A stretch of 25,857 nucleotides of DNA from SpSt-333 sp040751955 (GTDB lineage: Bacteria; Bacteroidota; Ignavibacteria; UBA10030; UBA8401), in NCBI GenBank assembly GCA_040751955.1, contig JBFMFY010000043.1, positions 1 through 25,857 on the forward strand, read 5' to 3'. Positions 7,495 through 16,906 of the stretch are shown here, one piece after another. Position numbers and translations under genes: made by a program. The notes under the pieces are model-generated. The model was not told the DNA's origin and did not search any database. It saw only the letters and a program-made list of their open reading frames with translations. Within the stretch, counting starts at the first letter, position 1; each line of letters opens with the position of its first letter.

Positions 7495-9813
7495 TTATTT
7501 GAGCAGCAGCATTTTCTTCGTCTGCAAATATTTGCCGGCACGAAGTTGATAGAAATAAATCCCGCTGGGAACGGACGCAGCATCCCACACTGTCGAGTAT
7601 GTTCCGGCATCCATCCGTTCATTCACCAGCGTTGTGATTTCTTTTCCTATGACATCGAAAATTTTTATCTGCACATGCGCAGCAGTGGGAAGCGAAAATG
7701 AAATCGTTGTCGATGGATTGAACGGGTTGGGATGGTTTTGGTCAAGAGAAAATGCGTTCGGTACAACAACAGACGGCTTTGTTTCCACCTTGGTGATGTA
7801 CTCACTGAAATTCGAGTATTGTTTGTACATGTTCGACAATGTCGTCTTCACCGGCTTTGCTTCCGTGCGGTTCATCCGTATCAATCCCATGCTTTGGAAT
7901 CCGCTCGACTGCTGGTGCGTGTACCAATCAAAGATGCACCACCATGTTATGCCGGCAACGAATCCTGCCGGATTGTACGTTCCGTTCTTTTCGATCGGCA
8001 GTCGCGGCTGGAATGCCAGGAATGTGGAATCGAACGTTTGAACCTGCTCGGTAAACTGCGTCATATCCTCCGTTGACCAATATCCGAACTCCGTTGCGAT
8101 GATCGGCTTCTTCGGGAAATAATCATGCGCATCGACGAGAAAATATTTTGTCCCGCGATACATTCCCAATCCGCTGGGGTTGTAGAAGATACCGAAGTAC
8201 ATCGTCCATCCGGCGACATCGCAATAGGTTTGCGATTCGTCATCCGGTCCGGGGCGATCAGCCGCAGCCGATTGTGTGATTAATCTGCCGTCGGGATATT
8301 GTGAATCCATTTCCGCTTTCACCGCCTGAATAAAAGCGATCCTCCCGGTAACATCTTTGCATTCGTTGCTTGTGCTCCATAATGCTATCGAAGGACGGTT
8401 GTAATCGCGGAAGACCATTTCACGGAACATCTGGTGATGGATTTTCCGCACGCTGTTTTGAACCAGCCACGGAAACGTTTCATCAAACCACCACACTGGG
8501 ATCTCTTCCATAATGATCAATCCGAGGCGATCCGCAACAAGGTACGTGAAGGGATGATTCGGATAATGCCCTGTGCGGAGATAATTTGCATTCACACTTT
8601 TGACCAGTTTCAAGTCGTTAACAATAACAGCCGGCGGAATACTTCTGCCGTAATTCGGATGGTCCTCGTGCCTTGCAACACCGTGAAGAAATGCCGGCTT
8701 CTCGTTTAAAACAATCTTATCACCAATTGTTTGCACGGTACGAATTCCAAACTGGGTGTACAATTCATCTTTTACGATTCCGCCTTGTGAGACGGTCACT
8801 TTTGCTATATATAAATTCGGATTCTTCGGCGACCACAATTGGGGATTTTGTATTGTTATATCTGTCTGCCAGACCGCAAATGAATCGGCAGGAATAGCCA
8901 ATGATTGTTGTGATACACCATCGACAGCAACTTCCTCACCGGCGAGTTGGGCGGTGACCTCAGATGCCAACAAGAGTGAATCTTTTTTGGCTTTGTAAAC
9001 CCGAAGAGCGACATCGACATTCTGAGAAGAGAGATTCTTGTTGTTGATGACAACCGACGTCTGAACCAGTCCTTTGACGTTTTTTGGGACAATGTTTGCG
9101 CGAACTGCCGATACGTTGTCGCTAAATTCGAGATAGACATCATGAATGATGCCGGTGTAATTGAACCAATCGCACGGATAGTAAGGTACGATGTCTTTTC
9201 TCGTACCCCACGGAATATTATCGACACGCACAACAAGTACATTGGCGCTGTCAAAGCGCAACGCGCCCGACACGTCAAATGAAAACGGAGTGAACCCCCC
9301 TTCGTGCCATCCCAGATACTCCCCGTTCAACCAGACATCGGCAACGTAGTTTACCGCATAAAAATTCAGACGTGCGAATTTCGATTGAAGCGAATCGGCA
9401 ACCGTAAATTTTGTCCGATACCAGACGCCGTCAAAATAAAACTCCGGCGGCTGTTCATTGACACCAAGCAGGTTCTCGACGCCCGGAATGGCGTGAGTTG
9501 ACCATGTGCCGTCATCAAAATGCGGCGAGGTCTTTCCCGCCGCTTCTGTCATCAATTGTGCATAGCCGGCTGAGTCTCGTTTCGTCAGAGTCAGCGTATG
9601 GTTGGCGGCGAATCTGAGTTTTTTCCACTGCCCGGCGAGGGACTGAGTGGGCCGCATCTGTTTCTCAAACGAAGGGACAACCACACCATGCTGTACCGGA
9701 ACTGCAACATTATCGAGCAATACAATCTTCAGTGATGGTTCAAGCGTACCAACCTGGGCGTGCAGCAACGATGAGAGAAGAGAGACTATGATGAATGTGC
9801 ACCAACGATGCAT
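7495..9813 (-). CDS. GH2 family glycosidase with T9SS sorting domain
   Basis: A 772-residue secreted family 2 glycoside hydrolase. After a signal peptide (about 1-19, SLLHAQ) and a short extension come the jelly-roll sugar-binding domain (about 60-230: FDGVWYRTKF, VADVWLNGEYLGWHEGGFTPF), an Ig-like domain (about 235-355) and a TIM barrel (about 360-665). The catalytic pair is visible: WSTSNE with acid/base Glu484 and IIATEFGY with nucleophile Glu575; WWCIFDW closes the barrel. The tail HPNPFNPSTTI to TKKMLLLK is a T9SS sorting domain, so the enzyme should be surface-attached or released. Family 2 includes beta-galactosidases, beta-glucuronidases, beta-mannosidases and some beta-glucosidases; the specificity cannot be read from sequence alone, and the beta-glucan context makes an exo-acting role on decorated or side-branched glucan only a guess. 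Confidence 0.92.
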   Translation of the reverse strand: MHRWCTFIIVSLLSSLLHAQVGTLEPSLKIVLLDNVAVPVQHGVVVPSFEKQMRPTQSLAGQWKKLRFAANHTLTLTKRDSAGYAQLMTEAAGKTSPHFDDGTWSTHAIPGVENLLGVNEQPPEFYFDGVWYRTKFTVADSLQSKFARLNFYAVNYVADVWLNGEYLGWHEGGFTPFSFDVSGALRFDSANVLVVRVDNIPWGTRKDIVPYYPCDWFNYTGIIHDVYLEFSDNVSAVRANIVPKNVKGLVQTSVVINNKNLSSQNVDVALRVYKAKKDSLLLASEVTAQLAGEEVAVDGVSQQSLAIPADSFAVWQTDITIQNPQLWSPKNPNLYIAKVTVSQGGIVKDELYTQFGIRTVQTIGDKIVLNEKPAFLHGVARHEDHPNYGRSIPPAVIVNDLKLVKSVNANYLRTGHYPNHPFTYLVADRLGLIIMEEIPVWWFDETFPWLVQNSVRKIHHQMFREMVFRDYNRPSIALWSTSNECKDVTGRIAFIQAVKAEMDSQYPDGRLITQSAAADRPGPDDESQTYCDVAGWTMYFGIFYNPSGLGMYRGTKYFLVDAHDYFPKKPIIATEFGYWSTEDMTQFTEQVQTFDSTFLAFQPRLPIEKNGTYNPAGFVAGITWWCIFDWYTHQQSSGFQSMGLIRMNRTEAKPVKTTLSNMYKQYSNFSEYITKVETKPSVVVPNAFSLDQNHPNPFNPSTTISFSLPTAAHVQIKIFDVIGKEITTLVNERMDAGTYSTVWDAASVPSGIYFYQLRAGKYLQTKKMLLLK

Positions 9814-9822
9814 ACGATCTCT

Positions 9823-10857
9823 CTAAAACAAAATACCGATGGTAAATTTTTGAACGTCCTTAAGCCTGCCGAAATCCTGATAGGCGTAATCGAAAGCAAA
9901 CCGCATTGCTCCGACCACCGTTTGCTGTACACCGATGCCGAATGTCATTCCTTCCTCCGAATCGACGAGAAACATCGATTTGTACCCGCCTCGAAGCGCA
10001 AGAAAATCTGCGAAGACATATTCTGCGCCGAGATCGATGCTCTCGTAATTATCGCTGGGGTGCGAAGCATCGACAGCCAATATCAATTTGCTGGATTCAT
10101 CCTGCAGTGCTTTGTACGCAATACCGAATTTGAAGTTAAGCGGCAGCGACCATTGTTCGGTTGAAAGACTTGCGGGAATTCTTCCGTTGTTTCCTTCGGT
10201 CGTTTCATCCGGATCATACAAGACAAGGAGCGAGTTCCCTTCCAATTTCATTTTCGATCCGAAGTTGGTAATTGACATGCCGAGCACGATCCCTTTAAAC
10301 GGTGTCTCGTACTTCACACCGATATCAATTGCCGCTCCGGTTGCGCTTGTCTTCCAGATTTTTTGATAGACGACCTTCGGATTGAAACCGATGGAAAATT
10401 TATCGGTCAGTTTCAAGGCATAGGCAACACTGAACGCAATGTCCGACACGCCGAAGGTTTCTCCCGTCCCTTCCGGCTCATCGACGGTGGTAACGTTCAT
10501 TTCATCGATATTCGATGCGGTGAATGAAAGTCCAAGAACCCCCATGTCGCCGAGGCGCAGCGCCCCGGCAACATAATTATATTGAATACCGGCAAACCAT
10601 CTCGTGTGGTCCACGATTGCCGCACCGCCGTAGATATCGCTCAAGCCAGCCGGGTTCCAGAACATTGAACTCGGATCATCGACGACGGCAACGAACGCGC
10701 TTCCCATCGCAAGCCCGCGCGACCCTTGCCCGATGGATAAAAACGGAGCGGCGGTCGTCCCCTTTTTCGACACATCCGATTTAAATGTTTGTGCCGGCAC
10801 AGAAAGGCTGATGAGAAGTATGCTGAAGAGAATCAAAAATATATTGAATGGTTTCAT
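9823..10857 (-). CDS. PorV/PorQ-family (UPF0164-like) outer-membrane protein
   Basis: A 344-residue protein with a signal peptide (about 1-22, SVPAQ) and an outer-membrane beta-barrel of the PorV/PorQ type. Supporting segments are the N-terminal FLSIGQGSRGLAMGSAFVAVVDDPSSMFWNPAGL signature region at about 39-72, alternating aromatic/hydrophobic beta-strands throughout, and a terminal strand ending in Phe (FTIGILF). PorV is the shuttle that carries T9SS cargo from the translocon to the attachment complex; PorQ is its relative. The gene lies 16 bases after the large T9SS-sorted protein gene and 9 bases before the T9SS-sorted GH2 gene, so a locus-specific role with these cargos is plausible. It could also be a FadL-like barrel with another job; the family call is firm, the function is not. 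Confidence 0.82.
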   Translation of the reverse strand: MKPFNIFLILFSILLISLSVPAQTFKSDVSKKGTTAAPFLSIGQGSRGLAMGSAFVAVVDDPSSMFWNPAGLSDIYGGAAIVDHTRWFAGIQYNYVAGALRLGDMGVLGLSFTASNIDEMNVTTVDEPEGTGETFGVSDIAFSVAYALKLTDKFSIGFNPKVVYQKIWKTSATGAAIDIGVKYETPFKGIVLGMSITNFGSKMKLEGNSLLVLYDPDETTEGNNGRIPASLSTEQWSLPLNFKFGIAYKALQDESSKLILAVDASHPSDNYESIDLGAEYVFADFLALRGGYKSMFLVDSEEGMTFGIGVQQTVVGAMRFAFDYAYQDFGRLKDVQKFTIGILF

Positions 10858-10873
10858 AGTTGTCTCACACTCT

Positions 10874-13800
10874 TTATTTGATCACAACGAATTTTCCGAT
10901 ATGGTCGCCGACCGCAGGCGCTTCAACATGGAAGATGTACAAACCGTACGCGATCTCCATTCCATCGTCCGAAATCAGATCCCATGATGCCGAGCCGTTA
11001 TTTGCCGTACCGTTATGATACAGCGTTTTCACCAATGCACCGGCAACAGTAAAGATCCTTATCGTACATTGCGCAGGAAGATTGATGAAATCAATTTTTC
11101 TTTCCCCGCGTCCGGTTTGATACAACGTCCTGCGCTCCCATTTTGCGGTCGCCACGTACGGATTTGGAACGACGGATATTTTGCTCAGTTGATTTGCAGC
11201 AGTGTTCGGATCAATCCGCGCAGCGCGTGTCTTGAATTCAAAAAAATCGCCACTGGCAAATGGTTTTGTTGTCCGAAGGATAAACCTGTCCCCCTCGCCT
11301 GGCGGCACTGCGTTGATCGGGGGAAGAACAAACGAGACCTTATAACAAATCTTAAAATCGGAATCGCTCTTATACCCGTCAAGAATTCTAATTGTATCAC
11401 CTGAGGAAAAATTCCGCGAGCCGTCAATATCCTGAATCAAAAACTTTGTTCGGTAGCCCACCGTTAGATTTGTGATTGTGAAATTGACGGGAGCTTTAAT
11501 GTACGTCGCTCCATCGTCGATGGCGCCTGTATCCTGCACGGTGTCAAAGAATCTGATTTCATAATCCGACGGCCACACAGCATTGAGTGAGGCAATGGAT
11601 CGATCTATTGCTGCGCGCATTACGGCATTTGTTTTCCTTCCGGTCACCCACCCGGTTGATGTATCGATGAGTGCAATAGCAGTGTCGTTTTTAATCGAAA
11701 CAGTCAACCCGTCAAATGCACTGCTGGGAACCGTGGCACTGACTTTATTGATATCAGTGTTCTTGAGAAGCGTATCAATGTTACCGAGCGAATCACGGAT
11801 AACAAAAAAATATCTCGTTTTGTATTTCGGAAAACCGCCGGTAGAATCAAACATCACTTTGTATGTCACATCGTTGCCAATGGCATTGGGATTTACGATT
11901 GAGACAGTCATTGAACCTGTGCCGATTCCCTGCTTCAGCCGTGATGTCGTCCCGACGATTTGAGGTGGAACGTATCCCGCCGCCTGTGCGGTCGGCACAA
12001 CGACGGCACAATTGATATCCACAAATTTCAATGTGCCGTTAAAATCTTCCTGAATCTGCTTTGTGCACTCCGAAACTGAGATGCCCCCCTCTGAGCCGTC
12101 GATTGAGTCGAGTGTGTTCGGAAATACTCCGCGGTCGTACGATACAAGCGCATAGTAATATTTGACGCCGTTTTGCACTGTTGTATCGACAAAGGAATGT
12201 TCCAGCCCGGTGTCGTTTCCCCGCCAATAGTGTGCCCCGTTGATACCGGTCGGGTCAGGTCCTTTAATGTTATTCACAAGATCCCACTGCATCATCGGTT
12301 TCCAATATTTAGGATCACCTTTTGCATCGGTAATGGTTTTTACATCCTGGAACTCCGGCTCAGTGCTCCTGTACAATGCGTACCCTTCAAAATCAAATTG
12401 TTTTAACAGTCTGTCGTACGATCGCTCTGCTACATCATCCCAGTAGAGATACACTTTTTTATTTCCGGCGACTGCTGTCAGTGTCGGTTTTAAAGGGGGC
12501 TCGGCAAAATTGTAGTTTGCATTATAAATATTTTTGACAGTCTCAAGATTGAACAAGAGGTCTTCAAAGTCATCGCCCCACAACAGCGCAAAAGAAAATC
12601 TTTCCCGCTGGTTCTTCTTCAACGGAAACGGACCCGATGCAAACACCATGCTGATATTCGCATTTCGAATAGATGTGTCTCTGAATCCCTCGGTCATTTT
12701 TCTCCACATGACCGGATCATTCTTCGGCCACACACCGCTTGGTCCTTTATCCGCAAGCAGACCGATGTACGCAGATTGCAAACCGATCTGGTCGGATTCG
12801 TCTTTGTCGGTCTTATCGAAATACGGCTCTCCTGGTGTCGGCAGCCCGTCTCCTTCCCCTTCATCGGGTCCCGTATATTGAAGGTCAAACGGACCAACGC
12901 CGTCTTTTCCAAGATCATCATTCAACGGTTCTTCCGGATCCCATCTCCCGTTGAGATTTTTATCCGAATATTTGCGCCAGTCACCGTCGTTGTCAATACC
13001 GTCATCACGTCGCTCATCAATAAGTCCGTCTTCATCGTCATCAATTCCATTGGTCGCATCGCCGGGGCTTTCAAGATATGCTTGACCGTAGTACCCTGTT
13101 TTGTAATTATCCGGCAACCCTTTTCCCGATGGTGCCCAGGCGTACGCCAGATCGAGTGTGCGATTGAACATCGCATCGTTCTGGGTTGATCCAACACTCG
13201 GATCGGTATAGAAACCGAATGCTGTGGAATCATAATCATAGTCCGATAAATTGATGATATCGTAATGCCAGAAGATACAATCTTCAGCAAGTACGTGTGT
13301 CCACTCAAATGCTCGGACTTCAACACGCAATCCAAGTCCGCCGCGCGTCGAATCGGATTTGACCGGATAAAACCCATATGGTGCTCTCGTAAATTCTTTG
13401 TCCTGAGAATCGTCAACTACAAAAAAAGTTTCCGCCTGTGCATTATTAACGCCGCGCCCGAAGTAACCGTACCAAAATCCGTCCCATTTTTTTATTTCCG
13501 CTTCATTTGTTCCGTACAAATCGTAAAATAATGAACGGGGCCATTGTTCGGGAAATGAGTATTTGTCGATGTTGATCGCGGGGATCGTTGAGGAGGAACT
13601 CACATACCCCGGCACAGGTTCTATTCCCCAAATTTCGCTCGTCACCGGATCGAAATCCATCTCTTCACGGTATTGTGACTGGATGGGAGTGATGTACTGT
13701 TCCTGCCCGAAAGCGTTCGTGATCTTTACTTTTGCACCTATCAATAGTGCGAGACCATCCAGACTGCGATGACCTGTTCCCTTCGGCCATTCGCCGTGTG

Positions 13801-14035
13801 GACCGCGGTTGACGCCGTTAAACCAGTCGGAGATCTGCGCATCGTTCGAATAGACCGTGCGGACAAGATTCGCTTCCAACATGCCTTTCTTACGGTATTG
13901 AATATTCCCCTTCGGCTCATCGCGGAACATCTGGATCTGCTGCTGTGCAACCTGCGCAAACGACACCACGCTGAACAGAGATAACGCAGCGAATATTTTT
14001 GCTTGCGCAGAAAATTTTTTCTTTATGGATTTCAT
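10874..14035 (-). CDS. Large secreted protein of unknown function with acidic Ca-binding-like repeats, FnIII-like part and T9SS sorting domain
   Basis: A 1053-residue protein. MKSIKKKFSAQAKIFAALSL begins a signal peptide ending near SFAQ (residue 28); the open frame extends 19 codons upstream, into the end of the receptor gene. The body has no enzyme motif I recognise. Residues about 325-415 are very rich in Asp/Gly (GIDDDEDGLIDERRDDGIDNDGD), resembling thrombospondin type 3 or dockerin-like calcium loops. A FnIII-like section around 530-690 (YLYWDDVAERSYD, YYYALVSYD) follows, and the end (VAGALVKTLYHNG to GKFVVIK) is a T9SS sorting domain. It lies 25 bases after a TonB-dependent receptor gene and 16 bases before a PorV-like gene. 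This position is where a SusD-type glycan-binding lipoprotein would be expected, but I see no SusD features. Glycan binding at the surface is an inference. Confidence 0.85.
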   Translation of the reverse strand: MKSIKKKFSAQAKIFAALSLFSVVSFAQVAQQQIQMFRDEPKGNIQYRKKGMLEANLVRTVYSNDAQISDWFNGVNRGPHGEWPKGTGHRSLDGLALLIGAKVKITNAFGQEQYITPIQSQYREEMDFDPVTSEIWGIEPVPGYVSSSSTIPAINIDKYSFPEQWPRSLFYDLYGTNEAEIKKWDGFWYGYFGRGVNNAQAETFFVVDDSQDKEFTRAPYGFYPVKSDSTRGGLGLRVEVRAFEWTHVLAEDCIFWHYDIINLSDYDYDSTAFGFYTDPSVGSTQNDAMFNRTLDLAYAWAPSGKGLPDNYKTGYYGQAYLESPGDATNGIDDDEDGLIDERRDDGIDNDGDWRKYSDKNLNGRWDPEEPLNDDLGKDGVGPFDLQYTGPDEGEGDGLPTPGEPYFDKTDKDESDQIGLQSAYIGLLADKGPSGVWPKNDPVMWRKMTEGFRDTSIRNANISMVFASGPFPLKKNQRERFSFALLWGDDFEDLLFNLETVKNIYNANYNFAEPPLKPTLTAVAGNKKVYLYWDDVAERSYDRLLKQFDFEGYALYRSTEPEFQDVKTITDAKGDPKYWKPMMQWDLVNNIKGPDPTGINGAHYWRGNDTGLEHSFVDTTVQNGVKYYYALVSYDRGVFPNTLDSIDGSEGGISVSECTKQIQEDFNGTLKFVDINCAVVVPTAQAAGYVPPQIVGTTSRLKQGIGTGSMTVSIVNPNAIGNDVTYKVMFDSTGGFPKYKTRYFFVIRDSLGNIDTLLKNTDINKVSATVPSSAFDGLTVSIKNDTAIALIDTSTGWVTGRKTNAVMRAAIDRSIASLNAVWPSDYEIRFFDTVQDTGAIDDGATYIKAPVNFTITNLTVGYRTKFLIQDIDGSRNFSSGDTIRILDGYKSDSDFKICYKVSFVLPPINAVPPGEGDRFILRTTKPFASGDFFEFKTRAARIDPNTAANQLSKISVVPNPYVATAKWERRTLYQTGRGERKIDFINLPAQCTIRIFTVAGALVKTLYHNGTANNGSASWDLISDDGMEIAYGLYIFHVEAPAVGDHIGKFVVIK

Positions 14036-14060
14036 ACGACAGACTCGTGTATTATGTGAA

Positions 14061-16805
14061 TTAAAAATCAAGATTGAATCCGACACGAACATTGCGAGGA
14101 GCGGAAAATGATGTCGGGTTATTAAGATATTCCTCCAGTGTGTTCAGACCGTAAATCGGTCCGCCTTCATCCGTGTAGAGATCGACATTTGCCCTGCCGC
14201 TCGCATCATTAACGTTGATTTCATTTTTCGTATCCAGCAAGTTGTAGATCAACACAAATGCGTTCAGTCTCAACCCGAACAAGTGGAGTGATTTGTCAAA
14301 CCGAAAATCAACATTGAAGGTGGAAGGTTTTAAGCCGCCATTTTCAATATCCAACCCCAGGTTGACGCGTTGATTTTCACTGTACGGAAATCCAGTCCCA
14401 TAGTTGAAGATCAAACCTGCCATCCAGTTTCCCTGATCGCCGACATTCAACGATATGTTCAGCGTTGAACGCTGATCCCAATCCAGCGGCACTACTTTCT
14501 TATTGCTTTCCTGAGGAGGGTCGGTTTGGTTATCGTAGAACACCGAAAGGGGATCGGACGCATTCCCTTCGGCAATCTGATAGGTATAATCTGCCCGCAA
14601 GCTGTAGAAATCCTCAAAACGCTTTTCCACCGATAAAATAATGCCGCGCACATTGCCGTAATCACGATTGATGAATCGGGCATAGGTGAACCCTTCGTGT
14701 GTCTTAATCAATTCCATTCCGAGAAGGTTTCGGATGTCGCGGTAGTATAGCGTAAAATCGGCGCTGAGGTTTGTCAGAAATGCCTGCTGCAATCCGATCT
14801 CGTACATTACGGTACGTTGCGCGTCGATATCCGGATTCCCCATCGTAGTCTGCAGGCGGTTGGTGGGTGAAATAAGATATTCGGAGTTCTGGTACAGGTT
14901 GTTGAACGACGGTATCTGGAAGAAATGTCCGTACGAGAAGTGGATGATTCCTTGATCGGTAATGGGGAATGAAATGCCAAACCGCGGGCTTAGCTGGATT
15001 TTTGTTTTTGCACTCACCATTTTGCCTGCAGGACCTTTGGGATTTAAGATCTTGCCTGAAGAGGTTGAGATCGAATCGAACAAATGATTTCTCATCGGGT
15101 TTTGGAGATCGGCAAGAAGTTTTGCATTCGGGTCAAAATAATCCAGCCGGACGCCGGCGTTGATGATCATGATATCATATTCCATTTTGTCCTGAATATA
15201 TGCCGATGCTTCGTACGGCTCTTTTTCATATTGCTGGTTGCCGATCGTGTGAAGGTTCGGATAGGTGATCTTAAATAACGGGTTGCCGAGAGAATCAACC
15301 TGCCCGACCAACGCATTTGTGATGCTGGTGCCGTGATCGAACACTCTGTGCAGCCGCGCTTCAACACCGATGCCGACTTTGTGCTGTTTGTTCACCTGAG
15401 AAGTAAATTGGTATTGTCCGATCAGCGTTTGGCTTTTATTTTCATAGCGTCCTGTTTGATTGCCGCCGGAACGGAAGGTGTAGTTCGACAACGGTTGTCC
15501 TTGATATTCATCCACGTACCTCAGATCGTACGGATTTTCATACAGATATCCTTTGCCCGTATATTTACTTAGCGACACTTTGAACGAATGATAGGTAACA
15601 TCGCTGATGACGTGATTCAGTTGCAAGTTCTGCATCCAGTTCTGGCTGTAATGGTTCATCGTACCATCGGGAGTCCACTTGAACGAATGATCATATCCCT
15701 TCCACTGCGCTTTGTCCCAAAATCCGCTGTAGCTGATCTTGATCGCTTCAAATCCGTAGGAGAGTTTTCCGTTGAATGAATATTTCTTGAAAGGATTCAT
15801 CGCGACCACAGCCCCGTCGCCTGTATTATGATTGATCCACACGGTTCTGTCATTCTCGTCGGGAAATGTCGGTACCCTGTCCCAGACATTGTACACACGT
15901 TTTCCGTACAGGTGACCTTCTTCATCCTGCAGCCTGCCTGTTAAAAAGAAATTCAGATTGTCGAGAACGCCGGTGGGACCGCTGAGACTGAATTGGTAAT
16001 TTTTTGTTCTGAGTAAACTGAGTTTATCAAGATTCAAAAATACATCGGTATGAGTAGTAAAATAGTCGCCAACGTACGCTCCGAAAGTGCCGTGATACTC
16101 GGATGCACCGTCCTGAGTAACACTGTTTACCACACCAGACATCGCCTGCCCGTATTCCGCATTGAACGTCCCGCTGATCACTTCCATCTCGCGGATGGAT
16201 GTAATTTCGGGAATAAAACCGGCGCCTCCCGTTAGCGGATTGTTCACTGGAATGCCGTCCACTAAATAGGCCACCTCGCCGCTTCTGCCACCGCGGAAAT
16301 GCCCGCCGACAACCCCTGCCTGCAGGTTAATCACCTGGTTGATATTTTCCACCGGCATCACTTTCAATTCTTCAGCAGAGACACTTACGGCAGTTGAAGT
16401 AAGGTCTTTCTGCACCAGAGGACGTTCAGCCTCAATGACAACTGCTTCCCCCATTTCCACTATTGTCTCTTCCATTTTGAGATCGATTGTCGTCGTCAAA
16501 TCGATCTTTACTATCACGTTTTTAATCGTCGCGCTTCTATACCCTACCGATGTAATCACAAGTGAATATGTGCCGGGTGTGACGTTGCCGATCATGTAAT
16601 AGCCTTCAAAATCGGACGAGGCGCCTGTCTTCGTCCCCTGAATAACGACAGACGCACCGATAATCGGTTCCCCTGTTTTTTGGTCGGTGATTTTGCCTGT
16701 GATTTTACCTGTTTGCCCTGCTTCAAGCCGCAACGTCCCCAAAAAACAAAAGAGCAGAACGAGCACTGACAGGAGTTGTATGCGAAGAGTAAACAAAGAG
16801 TTCAT
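14061..16805 (-). CDS. TonB-dependent receptor with carboxypeptidase-like N-terminal domain
   Basis: A 914-residue outer-membrane active transporter. Signal peptide about 1-29; carboxypeptidase-D-regulatory-like domain at about 33-110 (GKITGKITDQKTGEPIIGASV, DFEGYYMIGNVTPGTY); plug at about 120-235 (LVDGIPVNNP, IREMEVISGTFNAEYGQAMSGVVNSVT); then a 22-strand-type barrel to a C-terminal Phe (VGFNLDF). It should carry oligosaccharides across the outer membrane using TonB/ExbBD energy. It differs from true SusC in being shorter than the usual 1000-residue SusC and in having no SusD partner next to it; it is closer to the carboxypeptidase-regulated receptors common in Ignavibacteria. No ribosome site is evident before the ATG. 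The leader upstream holds two inverted repeats. The substrate, presumably beta-glucan fragments, is inferred from neighbours. Confidence 0.93.
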   Translation of the reverse strand: MNSLFTLRIQLLSVLVLLFCFLGTLRLEAGQTGKITGKITDQKTGEPIIGASVVIQGTKTGASSDFEGYYMIGNVTPGTYSLVITSVGYRSATIKNVIVKIDLTTTIDLKMEETIVEMGEAVVIEAERPLVQKDLTSTAVSVSAEELKVMPVENINQVINLQAGVVGGHFRGGRSGEVAYLVDGIPVNNPLTGGAGFIPEITSIREMEVISGTFNAEYGQAMSGVVNSVTQDGASEYHGTFGAYVGDYFTTHTDVFLNLDKLSLLRTKNYQFSLSGPTGVLDNLNFFLTGRLQDEEGHLYGKRVYNVWDRVPTFPDENDRTVWINHNTGDGAVVAMNPFKKYSFNGKLSYGFEAIKISYSGFWDKAQWKGYDHSFKWTPDGTMNHYSQNWMQNLQLNHVISDVTYHSFKVSLSKYTGKGYLYENPYDLRYVDEYQGQPLSNYTFRSGGNQTGRYENKSQTLIGQYQFTSQVNKQHKVGIGVEARLHRVFDHGTSITNALVGQVDSLGNPLFKITYPNLHTIGNQQYEKEPYEASAYIQDKMEYDIMIINAGVRLDYFDPNAKLLADLQNPMRNHLFDSISTSSGKILNPKGPAGKMVSAKTKIQLSPRFGISFPITDQGIIHFSYGHFFQIPSFNNLYQNSEYLISPTNRLQTTMGNPDIDAQRTVMYEIGLQQAFLTNLSADFTLYYRDIRNLLGMELIKTHEGFTYARFINRDYGNVRGIILSVEKRFEDFYSLRADYTYQIAEGNASDPLSVFYDNQTDPPQESNKKVVPLDWDQRSTLNISLNVGDQGNWMAGLIFNYGTGFPYSENQRVNLGLDIENGGLKPSTFNVDFRFDKSLHLFGLRLNAFVLIYNLLDTKNEINVNDASGRANVDLYTDEGGPIYGLNTLEEYLNNPTSFSAPRNVRVGFNLDF

Positions 16806-16840
16806 AAGAGTATCATTTCGTTATTGATGACGCATTATGC

Positions 16841-16875
16841 TGTGATAAGAACATGAACATGCTCTTGTCATCACA
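16841..16875. repeat. Bulged inverted repeat in the leader of the TonB receptor gene
   Basis: TGTGAT plus AAGAACATG at 16841-16855 is complementary to CATGCTCTT and ATCACA at 16858-16875, with a 3-base bulge (GTC) and one G-U pair on the RNA. It lies 36 bases before the receptor ATG. It could be a stem-loop in the mRNA leader or a bipartite protein-binding site. No U-run follows, so it is not a terminator. Confidence 0.45.
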
Positions 16876-16906
16876 TGATACGACCCACTCTCACCATGTT
16901 ATTAAT

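Noticed and set aside
7490..7588. 33-residue N-terminal extension of the permuted GH16 protein
   Set aside because: It lies within the end of the GH2 gene, and the internal Met begins a classic signal peptide.
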